NCBI RefSeq assembly: GCF_036588685.1
Contig: NC_086382.1
Coordinates: 63,382,987 to 63,446,986 of the forward strand
Direction of reading: 5' to 3'
DNA from: Mytilus trossulus
Taxonomy: Eukaryota; Mollusca; Bivalvia; Mytilida; Mytilidae
DNA length: 64,000 nt
Shown here in pieces: positions 47,913-57,900 of this stretch (position 1 is the first letter of the stretch; the number at the start of each line of letters is the position of its first letter). Below the pieces are notes generated by a model. It was not told the DNA's origin. It made no database searches and saw only the letters and a list, made by a program, of their open reading frames with translations. The position numbers and the translations under genes were made by a program.

Positions 47913-48665
47913 TAGTCCAAATAATTATGACGTCTGGCAAGGCTATTTTAATTTTTTTCTGGGACGCCGTAGTTTCTGGGACGCCTTCCTACGGCGTCTC
48001 AGAAAAAAATTAAAATAGCCTTGCCAGACGTCATAATTATTTGGACTAGTCTAGGGGTAAACAAATCAATTTTGCAGACCCAATATTTTTACTGGCCATG
48101 GCCATATTGATGGTGGTTAATCGTCTCAGTGGGTTTTATGTCGATCATATTTTTGTCAAAACTATTCATAACTTCATGAAAAAGGACATACTTCAATAAG
48201 GCAAAATAAAAAGAATATATGTGTATTCCCTATGTCTGTCTTGGAGGCTCATCGCTACCATAGGCGGATCCAGTCCTCCTCCTTTTTCATGTGAAAAAAA
48301 TGGTTAATTATACAGGTAAACATTAGAAGAAGACTTTAGCGGGGCTCTCTGTTATGGCAGTCAGTGACCCCCCAAATCCCATTTATAGAAAGTTGTGGAA
48401 TCACCATTTGCTACCACAAACGGATCGAAGTGCACCACTCCCCAACGACATGGGAGAATCTGGCGACTGACATTAATTATTGTTGCCTAACCATTTGTGC
48501 CTGTAATTTTCCCTCTGGAAGTAATCAGAATTATATTATCCGGCTGGCGAATTAAGTCACTGATATGCGTCCGAGATTACTCGGACTTCAAACAGCTGTT
48601 TTGCAAGACTAGCTAGGCCCATGACATGAGCGTAGAACGTCAGAGTAATCTCGGACGGGCACAGG
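47673..48665. repeat. Direct repeat pair around palindromic MITE
   Basis: Segments 47673-47755 and 48585-48665 share ACTTCAAACGGCTGTTTTGC, GAGCGTAG and TAATCTCGGACGGGCACA in order. The second has a small insertion (TAGGCCCATGACA). The palindromic MITE lies between them. Confidence 0.6.
47913..48048. mobile_element. Palindromic MITE with 9-bp target duplication
   Basis: Element of 136 bp. The 59-base arms begin TAGTCCAAATAATTATGACG and are reverse complements with one visible mismatch, leaving an 18-base centre. It is flanked by the exact 9-bp direct repeat GTCTAGGGG at 47904-47912 and 48049-48057. A 9-bp duplication is typical of Mutator-like elements. The near-perfect arms suggest recent movement. 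Confidence 0.85.
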
Positions 48666-49437
48666 TCAAATCGTCTCCTATAGAAAAATTCGACATCTGA
48701 TAATGTCGATAATATATACATGTGAAACCGTTACAGACATACATGATACAGTTGTCGAGTTGAGTAGAACATTCCTTATGTCATGAATGAGGGGGGGTGT
48801 CATGAATGGCTAAATCTGAGAAATCTCGGACTACGAAGGCTACGAAGTGCATGTAAAATATAAGCAAATCAACTTACCTGTATGAATAGCGTTCTATTGC
48901 GAATATGTTATTTTTATATCAAAATGATGATAAATTGCGGCATACTGGCCAAAGAAGTGTTTTTTTGTCCTTCCCCTTGCAACCATGTCCACTTCGCCGA
49001 TTTTAAACATTCTTTTTACATGACGTCATGCGGGTGGGATTTACCGCAATTAGCGTAAAAAAATAGTGCAAGCGCTTTCAGTATTTAACATAAGAAAAAC
49101 TAATATATAAGAGAATATTAAAAGGGTTATCTGTTTTAATTACTTTTTAAAAAATATTTATATCGGTATAAGTGATTCTCGAGAATTGATTTCTTTTCAT
49201 GTTTACTGTGTCTGCACGAATCTCTACGCATGATGGTAAACCACCTCTTACGTCATAATATCCCTGACGTCATTAGATAAAGTGTTGGGAAGAAACAACA
49301 AACGGATTTTTGTTGTTTTTTTTTTTTTTCCATTGCACAAAATTATGCATTGGAATACATCTATAGAAATTCGGCCAACGGAACTTGAAGGATTACTGCA
49401 TTTGGATATTTTGCGATGTCTGCACTCCTACAGTTTT
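48049..49437. other. Intergenic sequence, decayed repeats
   Basis: About 48260-48380 resembles a common decayed repeat (GGCGGATCCAGTCC; compare GGCGGATCAAGG at 7270). No gene recognised; the 63-codon frame at 48364 lies in this repeat. Confidence 0.45.
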
Positions 49438-49908
49438 GGGTGCCAGCATCCAGCTTTTTCGGGATGCCAGCATCCCAATAAAACGGGATGCCAGCATCCC
49501 AAAATAACGGGATGCCAGCATCTCAATAAAACGAGATGCCAGCATCTCAATAAAACGGGATGCCAGCATCCCAATATGACGGGATGCCAGCATCCCAATA
49601 AAACGGGATGCCAGCATCCCAAAAAAACGGGATGCCAGCATCCCAATATAACGGGATGCCAGCATCCCAATAAAACGAGATGCCAGCATCCTAAGAAAAC
49701 GGGATGCCAGCATCTCAATAAAACGGGATGCCAGCATCCCAATATGACGGGATGCCAGCATCCCAATAAAACGGGATGCCAGCATCCCAATATAACGGGA
49801 TGCCAGCATCCCAATAAAACGAGATGCCAGCATCCTAAGAAAACGGGATGCCAGCATCTCAATAAAACGGGATGCCAGCATTTCAATATATAGGAAATCC
49901 AGCATCCC
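49438..49908 (-). repeat. 24-bp minisatellite B (about 20 units)
   Basis: Plus-strand unit GGGATGCCAGCATCCCAATA plus AAAC, 24 bases. On the minus strand it reads GGATGCTGGCATCCC plus GTTTTATTG, so it has the same 15-base core as minisatellite A in the opposite direction. The 8-9-base linkers differ. Long open frames on both strands (GCQHPNKT-type repeats) are by-products. Confidence 0.9.
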
Positions 49909-50647
49909 AAAAAAATTTAAAAAAAAAGTATCAGTAGTAGTAAGATGCGCCAGTACATTATTATTTTAACAACAGCATCTACATCAAATTTTAATGCCAG
50001 AAGCATATAAAATAAAACACACAGCATACGTGCTATAAAAAGATGCTACCTTATGCAAAATATGAAAGCAATTAAAAAATTGAGAAATATTTTGAAAAAT
50101 TATTCAAAATTAGCATCTTTTCATTGAAATATGCTATTTCCTAGTTATTTCACGGAATGTATGAAAAAAACTGTACATGAGAATTTGAAATTTTAGTTGA
50201 GAACTCATTCTAGGGAGGTAATAAAGTGCAATTTATATTTTAAAGATATTAATATAATATTCCTGAATCTATTTCATAATGAAATTTTTCCTTGAATCTT
50301 ATTTTTTATATATTCATTTATATAACAAGATGACTATCATTATGAATTTTTAATAAGACAGATAAAATTTCACAGGTAAATACTATCCAGCAGTTAAAAT
50401 TGCTTTTGTTCCAATATATTGTAATGCTATAATTTTTCTGATTTCCATATAATCAACAACAACATCTTTGTCCCCAGACTAATTATATAGTTAAAAATAT
50501 TATCATAATCAAATTCTTCCATTACTGTTAACAGTAGTAATGCAACTACAAATGTATTAACTACCTTTACGTTTTAATTTTTATTTGAACTGACATCTGA
50601 AAAAACTCACTCAGTTTACATGTATTTCACTTACCTGATCTAATTAT
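49909..50647. other. AT-rich sequence beside minisatellite B
   Basis: About 50185-50215 (TTTTAGTTGAGAACTCATTC) is the reverse complement of about 44455-44500, so the two minisatellites share part of their flanks. Scattered AGCATC words continue for about 250 bases. No gene. Confidence 0.5.
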
Positions 50648-53600
50648 GATAGATAATAATAATCTTTATTCTCATAAACCATAAGGTACAACGGTACAGA
50701 GATATACATACATATAGCAATGAAAACAAACTTATTTATAATAACATCTTATATTCAATTTCAATTCTTTATTTACACTCAGACACAAAATATGTGTTAC
50801 ATGAGGACAAATTACAAATCAAATACAACAAATGACAGAATAGACAGGTAACTATCAACAAAAGTGTAATTTCTACAGATAATAAAACTTGTAAGATACA
50901 TGCATCTTTCTAAATGAAGGTAGATAGCTTCTTGATAAATATAGCTAGATTATACAATAACTGACAGTGACATAATGACAGCATATTTTGCATTTTCAGT
51001 ACAGATGGGTATTTTGTATAATATATCGGTATATATTTCTTCCGAAGTTCAGTTATAGTACTATTATTACATACATATAAATAATGGTATTCATCACCAA
51101 TACATGATTCATTACATAAGGTACATATACGATCTGTCCTAGCGATGTTGTACCATCTGCCAGTTTCCATAGGAATTTTTAGGTTACATGTTCTCAATTT
51201 TGAAATCCAGATTCTTTTATCCTCTGGAAGACGTAATAGATAATTTTCCAGACCAAATTCAGATTTAAATAACTTATAATATTCGCCACGAGACGAGTTA
51301 TAGATATTACTGAACCACTTTTGAAGAAACTGATCCTGAAGAATCTGTTTTATAACGGGTTTGATAGTTGAATAATCAATGTATTGATTGAAAAACATAT
51401 AACCTAATCCTGAGTTGTCAAATATAGATTTTAAAAATGACACCCATTTAAATTCACAAATACCATCAGCATGTAGTTTGAAAATAAGCTTATACATAGA
51501 ACTACTCAGTTTGTTTTCATTTTTAGCCATTCTGCTCCAAAACGATAACATTCTTAATTTTACTTTAATTTCAAGTGGAAACCTTCCTAATTCTCCATAT
51601 ACCATGAAATTTGGAGTACTTGATCTCACATTTAAAATTCTCTTGCAAAATTGTAGATGAACTTTTTCAATTATATCAATTTTTTCAAATCCCCATATTT
51701 CTGATCCATACAATAAAATAGGTTCGACAAGATAATCAAACAATTTGAGTTGTAGGTCAATAGGTAAATGTAAATTTCTAATCTTTGTATAAACAGCAAA
51801 AAGTGCTTTTTGCGACTGTTCTACAAGCTTTTTCTTTGCACAAACAAATGACCCATTATAATTAAGCAAAAGACCAAGATATGTATAGCTATCTACAATT
51901 TCAAGAGATGTACCATCAAGTTTAAAATCATAATCCATTTTCGTTTTTCTTTTGCTAAAAACCATCACTTTAGTTTTACCAATATTCACACTAAGTTTCC
52001 ACATTTTACAATAGTTTTCAAAAACTTTGAGAGCATTTTGCATTTCATCATAATTATCAGCAAAAATCACTGTGTCATCTGCATACAACAAAACAAAAAT
52101 TTCTAAAAATACATGTAATTCATTATAACATTTTTCTTTAATTAAGTCTAGAGGTAAAACATGAAGTTCTCTAAAGTAATCTTCTAAGTCATTTAAGAAT
52201 ATGGAAAACAAAAAAGGGGAAAGATTTTCACCCTGACGAACTCCAATCATACACGGGAAGAAATCTGATTTCGTATTGTTGTATTGAACACATGATTTGA
52301 TATTAGTATACATATTATATATAACTTGGAAACATTTTCCTTTTATCTGGCTTTTTTGTAATTTTAACCAAAGTCCAGTTCTCCAGATGGTATCAAAAGC
52401 CTTTCTAAAATCTACGAATGTACAAAACAATTTTTTACCAAAGGACAAATACAATGAAACAAGTACATGTATGACAAATATATTGTCTGTAGTTGAATGC
52501 CCTTTCCTGAAACCGGCTTGATTTTTAGAGATCAATTCCAGTTCATTAGAAAAGAAATTCAGTCTTTCGTTTATAATCGAAGTGAAAAGTTTACCCAGAC
52601 AACTAATGAGTGTTATTGCTCGAAAGTTGTCAGGATCTTGTGGATTTCCTTTATTCTTAAACACCGGCTTAATTATACCCAGGAGCCAACTATCTGGGAT
52701 AATACCTGTGTCTAGCACAATGTTAAAAAGTTTACAATACATTGAGATAAACTCAGGTGGGGTGTTTTTAAGATATTCGTTAAGAATACTGTCAATCCCA
52801 GGTGCTTTACTATTTTTCAATTTTTTAATAGCTTCAGCAACTTCTGTCTGGGTTATAATCCCATTTAATATTTCATCATATATAGGATTGTCTTGAATGA
52901 CAGCATCTATATCGATAGTAATATCCCCAGGTTTCATATCGCCTTGCATTTCATCCTCCGAATTATCAGAGTTAAGATTTTTGAAATATTCTGAAAAAGT
53001 TTCGATAGATATATCCGGACTATCTTTTTTAGAGTTACTAAATTTATTCAACAACTTCCAAAATTGCTTCGAGTCGGATTTTGAAAAATTTCGCAGCTCA
53101 TTTGCGCACTTATCTTTATATTTATTAAAACTGTTGCTCATCTGCTTTTTAAACTCTCTGGATCTCTCATTAAGCAATAATCTGACATTATCTGATTTGT
53201 CATGCTTAAATTTTGCCTTTACCTGATGAAATGCATCCCTTTTCCCTCGACAAGCTTTATCAAACCAAGGTTTATTACTATTACTCGATTTGTATGAACG
53301 AATATTCGAGTTGCCCAATACACTACTGGCTGTCTGGGTCAACACGTTGCCAAGGTCATTGACAACCATATTTACCTGTTCAGTTGTGATGTTTTGGTTA
53401 CTATCTAGGTCATCTAGCGCGCTGTCAATTTCACCTAAGCGATTTGATAACACCTGCTGAAATTGGTTAGCGTGAACAGGATTCCACTTAATTTTAGTAT
53501 GACCAAGGTCATTTATGTTTTTGGGATTTACTTGTTTCAAAGTCTGGAAACTCAAGGTAAAATGTATTCTGTTATGCACATCTGAGATCATCGGATCAAA

Positions 53601-53756
53601 ATCTAATACATTAAAGTTTGTAATATAATTAAACAGATCAGGTGAAATAATCAAATAGTCAATAAGACTCACATTTTTACACGTGGTTTTACCTATTGTA
53701 TCATCAAATACATACATACATACACACAAACATACACTAACTATCGTTAAATACAC
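50648..53756 (-). mobile_element. Non-LTR retrotransposon (LINE), 5'-truncated
   Basis: Runs from an open 5' end inside the endonuclease domain to a 3' end near 50648 with a short ATT/ATC-repeat tail (on the minus strand AATAAAGATTATTATTATCT), as usual for LINE 3' ends that lack long poly(A). The 3' UTR is about 260 bases. The 5' part meets a CATACATA-type microsatellite at about 53710-53770. Clade not certain: the RT looks jockey/CR1-group-like, typical of molluscan LINEs. Confidence 0.85.
50910..53756 (-). CDS. LINE ORF2: endonuclease end, reverse transcriptase
   Basis: 948 codons without a stop. Residues from about 18: end of an APE-type endonuclease (SLIDYLIISPDLFNYI, then ISDVHNRI where most relatives have SDH). 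RT from about 330: FRAITLISCLGKLFTSIIN, NQAGFRKGHSTTDNIF, motif A FVDFRKAFD (about 442-453), motif B GVRQGENLSPFLFSIFLNDL, motif C YADD (about 556), then WKLSVNIGKTKVMVFSKRK and YLGLLL. The C-terminus has CTLCNESCIGDEYHYLYVC (from about 878), a C-x2-C-x8-H-x4-C knuckle. The RT copies element RNA at a nicked target. The first about 17 residues are microsatellite-derived and the true start is missing. An open frame of this length suggests a fairly recent insertion, but it cannot move alone without the endonuclease N-terminus. Confidence 0.88.
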   Translation of the reverse strand: MYLTIVSVCLCVCMYVFDDTIGKTTCKNVSLIDYLIISPDLFNYITNFNVLDFDPMISDVHNRIHFTLSFQTLKQVNPKNINDLGHTKIKWNPVHANQFQQVLSNRLGEIDSALDDLDSNQNITTEQVNMVVNDLGNVLTQTASSVLGNSNIRSYKSSNSNKPWFDKACRGKRDAFHQVKAKFKHDKSDNVRLLLNERSREFKKQMSNSFNKYKDKCANELRNFSKSDSKQFWKLLNKFSNSKKDSPDISIETFSEYFKNLNSDNSEDEMQGDMKPGDITIDIDAVIQDNPIYDEILNGIITQTEVAEAIKKLKNSKAPGIDSILNEYLKNTPPEFISMYCKLFNIVLDTGIIPDSWLLGIIKPVFKNKGNPQDPDNFRAITLISCLGKLFTSIINERLNFFSNELELISKNQAGFRKGHSTTDNIFVIHVLVSLYLSFGKKLFCTFVDFRKAFDTIWRTGLWLKLQKSQIKGKCFQVIYNMYTNIKSCVQYNNTKSDFFPCMIGVRQGENLSPFLFSIFLNDLEDYFRELHVLPLDLIKEKCYNELHVFLEIFVLLYADDTVIFADNYDEMQNALKVFENYCKMWKLSVNIGKTKVMVFSKRKTKMDYDFKLDGTSLEIVDSYTYLGLLLNYNGSFVCAKKKLVEQSQKALFAVYTKIRNLHLPIDLQLKLFDYLVEPILLYGSEIWGFEKIDIIEKVHLQFCKRILNVRSSTPNFMVYGELGRFPLEIKVKLRMLSFWSRMAKNENKLSSSMYKLIFKLHADGICEFKWVSFLKSIFDNSGLGYMFFNQYIDYSTIKPVIKQILQDQFLQKWFSNIYNSSRGEYYKLFKSEFGLENYLLRLPEDKRIWISKLRTCNLKIPMETGRWYNIARTDRICTLCNESCIGDEYHYLYVCNNSTITELRKKYIPIYYTKYPSVLKMQNMLSLCHCQLLYNLAIFIKKLSTFI

Positions 53757-53811
53757 ACATGCACATGTATCAGTATGTACAGAATATACAAAATAGCGGT
53801 TATGTTATTGC

Positions 53812-54055
53812 CTAGAGAACAAATGATTTATTTATTTGGCGTATAAATCTACATAGTTTTTCTAATTTAAACCTGTTATTACAACTCATTACTTCTTTGA
53901 ATTTCAAAATATTTGGCCTTTGCCACAAATTTTTATCAATTATTTTTTTTCTGTCATTTTCAAATAATTTACATTCCAGAATATAATGATATTCATCACC
54001 AATACAGTTGTTATTACATTTCAAACATTTTCTATTTTCCCTTTCTATACCATCC
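53812..54055 (-). pseudogene. 3' relic of a related LINE
   Basis: The minus-strand frame reads ERENRKCLKCNNNCIGDEYH then YILECKLFENDRKKIID and ends IRQINKSFVL. It matches the C-terminal knuckle region of the LINE at 50910-53756 (shared CIGDEYHY) but is clearly another, older family member. It is cut off upstream near 54050, where a GATAGATAGATACTTTATTC segment looks like yet another LINE 3' tail. Confidence 0.75.
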
Positions 54056-54539
54056 AGATAGATAGATACTTTATTCTCTAAAATGATAGTATTTCAAAAT
54101 TACAATCTTTGAAATTATTTCTAGTTTTCTCTCTTATGTTTGAGGATAATTTTATTTTTAAAAGAATGATATTTACTTGAATTTTTTCAGGAATTTTTTT
54201 CCACGATAATTTGTGAAATAATTCCCATTATAATACATTTTTTTTTACAAAATAGGTTTAATTCAAATTCACTATTATTATTTCATAGTAATAATATTTC
54301 TAAAGGATAAGTTCTTTCTAATAACTATTCAATTAGTTACATGTAACTACCCAGATAGAATTTCATGGCAAAGGAAAAAATATCTCAGGGAAATATTTTC
54401 CTCTGGATAAAATAATAACAACAACTACTGTGACATTTTTTCCTCCGGATCAAATTTCACCCGGATATAATTTTGCTTTACAAATACTATAATCTTTTCA
54501 CATTGCCATTGTGTTGAAACATGTACAGAAGATCTTTGT
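54056..54539. other. AT-rich sequence between LINE relic and satellite
   Basis: No ORF of note. About 54370-54480 has repeated TTTCCTC(C/T)GGAT words, which weakly resemble about 44200-44290 in reverse complement. Confidence 0.4.
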
Positions 54540-55735
54540 TTGTCATCATGTCATTATATACCGATAACTATATATATACTGACACTTTGTCTTCATAATG
54601 GTATTTTGTCATTATATGATGATATTTGTCATTAACAGATCATGACACTTTGTCATTATAAGATCATGACACTTTGTCAGTAAATGATGATACATTGTCA
54701 TTATATGATGATACTTTGTCATTATATGATGATACATTGTCATTATATGATGATTCTTTGTCATTATAAGATGATACATTGTCATTATATGATTATGATA
54801 CTTTGTCATTATATGATTATAACACTTTGTCATTATATGATGATACTTTTTCATTATATGACGATACATTGTCATGATATGATGATACTTTGTCATTATA
54901 TGATGATACTTTGTCATTATATGATGATACTTTGTCATTGTATGATTATAACACTTTGTCATTATATGATGATACTTTGTCATTATATGATCATGACACT
55001 TTGTCATTATATGATGATACTTTGTCATTATATGATGATACTTTGTCATTATATGATGATACTTTGTCATTATATGATCATGACACTTTTTCATTATATG
55101 ATCATGATACGTTGTCATTATATGATGAAACTTCTTCATTATGATACTTTGTCATTATATGCTGATACCTGGGACTATTATATTAACATCATATTCCCAG
55201 CTGATAATTTGTCACTTCGTGCTGACAATTTGTCATTATACGAGGCCATACGTTGTCATCATAATAGTTCTTTGTCATTATAAACTGTCACTTTGTTATT
55301 TTGCACAACTTATATATATGGTGATACTTTTAAATATTATCAAGAATTTGTATAGTAAGATACAAATCATTGATATTATTATATGACATGTATGATGATA
55401 CTTTTTCATTGTTACACTTAATTTGTCATTACTGGGGAGGGGGGTAATGACAAAGTATCATTACTTATTGATACATTTTCTTTATTTGCTGATATTATTT
55501 TCTTTTCATTATATGCTAAAATACTTGATCATTATATGATGAAATTTTTGCGTTCCATATAATATGCTGACAAAGTCATTATGCTGATACTTTGTCATAA
55601 GATGCTGACACTTTTTCCTAAAATTCGTTTACTTTGCCACTTCACACTGACACTGTGTCATCATATGTTGATACTTTGTAGTTATATGCTAATACTTTGT
55701 CATTATGAAACTTTGTCATAAATGGTGATAGAATT
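54540..55735 (+). repeat. 21-bp minisatellite C, degenerate at the edges
   Basis: The unit is TCATTATATGATGATACTTT plus G, 21 bases. It is regular from about 54695 to 55140 and increasingly diverged (GCTGATAC, GCTGACAC variants) to about 55735. Units of 21 and 24 bases alternate where an extra TAT or TCA is present. Long open frames on both strands follow from the unit length and are not genes. Confidence 0.85.
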
Positions 55736-57149
55736 TAGGTTGAACAATTATGATGTGCTGATACATTATGAAATATGAATATATGAATATTGTAGTCGGG
55801 TAACTCTGACTGTGAATTTCGCCATTGACCACTATGATCTATGATAGTTAAACACTATCCATGTTGTCCGAATTGTGTTTTGTTGCGTTACTTTTATACT
55901 GTAGCACTTAAATTGACAAAACATCACACTGACCTAAACCTTGACTGTTCGATTTTAAATTTACAGTATACAAACCTTACAGTTCGTACCTAGGTCAGAA
56001 TATTTTTTTCATATTAACAATCTACTTATCAATAACTATTTATCTTTCTTACACAAAATCAATGATTACAGGTTGTGGGAATAACCCTTGCAGTCACGTC
56101 AATACTTAATTATTATATACAAGTTGACCTATTGTAATATAACTTGGTGCTGGGATGCATTTTTCTTAAAACTGTCAGCACTCAACCAAAATTATTGTAA
56201 ATGCAATATGTGAGCCAAAATTTGATCCTCTGAAAAGAGTTCTAGTGGCATAAATATCACAGGAAATATGTTTTGAAATATTTTTTTCACTGATAAATTC
56301 TATATAATTTGTTTCATCGCTATCAATTCTAGGTTTGTGATTTTATTCTTACCTGGTAAAACACGTCCCTGGTTTGTGAGATTTGTTTCCTACCTAGTAA
56401 AATAAGTTCCGTGTTTGTGATGTTTATTCCTTACCTGGTGAAATAACTTCTTTGTTTGTGGACTATGTTCTACTGGTTATGCAAGTGTCCTGATGGAACA
56501 ATTAAACACGACCTACTGCATTGACTTTTGTTAAATTTCAGAGAAAGATTAGATCTCATCGGGAGATTGAACCATGAAATTGAGATTTGAAATTGGACAT
56601 GTGTCAGAAACAACAACCCAACCAAAGAACAGAAAACAGCCGAATCAATACTGGACAAAAAAACAGATTTCCATGCCCGAAACACTCGTTCTAAGACTGA
56701 TAATATTAGTCAAAGTTGTCACAGTTGAAAATTTCTATTGTTGCAGCTATTTTTTAGCTGATCCAACTTTAAAAGTGTTTGTCTCATACATAAATCGACT
56801 GCAACAACGCTAAAAAAAAAGTAGCCACAGTCATTATAGGACTGATACAAAACTGCTGCAACCATCTGGAAGTTGTAACAGTTATTTTATATTTGTTCCG
56901 ACGCGAAAAACGTTGAATTTTTTTTAATTTCTGACAGTCCGGGATAGGTTTATAATCATTTACAAATCAATTTCACCGTGCGTATGAGGAAGGTTGTTAC
57001 AAAATAGACACAATTGTCAATAGCATACAAACCTTCCGTTCAATAGAAACTGATTGTAAAAAAAGATTAGTATACTGAAATAATTGCCAATAAATATATT
57101 TGGTTATTTGATGAATGTGTTTGATGTTAAAAAATGTCCAAAAGGCCAT
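55736..57149. other. Intergenic sequence with short tandem repeat
   Basis: About 56332-56461 holds three to four diverged units of about 41 bases with GGTTTGTGA...TTACCTGGT(A/G)AAA. No gene was recognised; the frames at 56470-56685 and 56574-56813 are not protein-like. Confidence 0.5.
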
Positions 57150-57900
57150 TTAAAGTACGAAGAGAGTAAAGAGCATCGAGGACCAAATATTCCTATACGT
57201 TTTTGCCAAATACAGCTAAGGTAATATATTTCTGAGGTAGAAACGCATTAGTATTTTATAAAATCTAATTTTTGTAAACAGTTGATTTATATTCATAACC
57301 ATAACAATGATTATTCATGTCAATACAGAAGTGCTGACTACTATGCTGGTAAGACCCTCGGGGAATAAAAACTCCACTAGTAGTGGCATTGACCCAGCGG
57401 TTGTGAATACACCCATAATATATATCAGGATAGAAATTTTGTATTTGCGTCCAATGCACGTTGTCTACAGAAGACTCATCAGTGACGCTTGAATATAAAA
57501 AGTTAAAAATGCCATTTAAAGTACAAAGTTGAAGAGCATTGAGGACCAACCATTCCTAAAAGTTTTGCTAAATACAACAAAGGTAATTAATTCCTGAGGA
57601 TGAAAAGCCTTTGTATTTAATTAAAATTTATATGTGTAAACAGTTGATTTATAGTTATGACAATATCATTGATTATTCATGTCAACACATAAGTGCTGAC
57701 TTCTGGCCTGGTGATACCCTCGTGGAATAATAACTCTACCAGCAGTGGCATCGACCCTGTGGTTGTAAGTGAACTCATCATAGATACAAGGATATAAAGT
57801 TTGTATATGCAGCAGTTGTGCGTTTTGTCTACAAAAGATTCACCAGTGAGGCTTGAATAGAACAAAGCCATAATGGCCAAATAAAGTACGAAGTTGGAGA
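57150..57900 (+). repeat. Mussel repeat M1, two tandem units
   Basis: The unit boundaries show as two rounds of GAGCAT(C/T)GAGGACCAA, GCTAAGGTAAT-like, TCATGTCAA(T/C)AC, AGTGGCAT(T/C)GACCC and AGACTCATCAGTGACGCTTG. Cores are diverged (TCCAATGCACGTTGTCTAC), so this is an old array. Confidence 0.7.

Noticed and set aside
49282-49910. A 203-codon Cys-rich GCQHPNKT repeat protein
   Set aside because: Minisatellite B read in one frame; the opposite strand is equally open.
51415-53226. Plus-strand ORFs opposite the LINE
   Set aside because: Antisense shadows of the 948-codon RT frame.
44939-55140. CRISPR-like repeat-spacer arrays
   Set aside because: Repeats are contiguous tandem units with constant linkers, not unique spacers, and the DNA is eukaryotic.
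54612-55386. Repetitive His/Met/Tyr ORFs
   Set aside because: Translations of the 21-bp array on both strands; no independent support.
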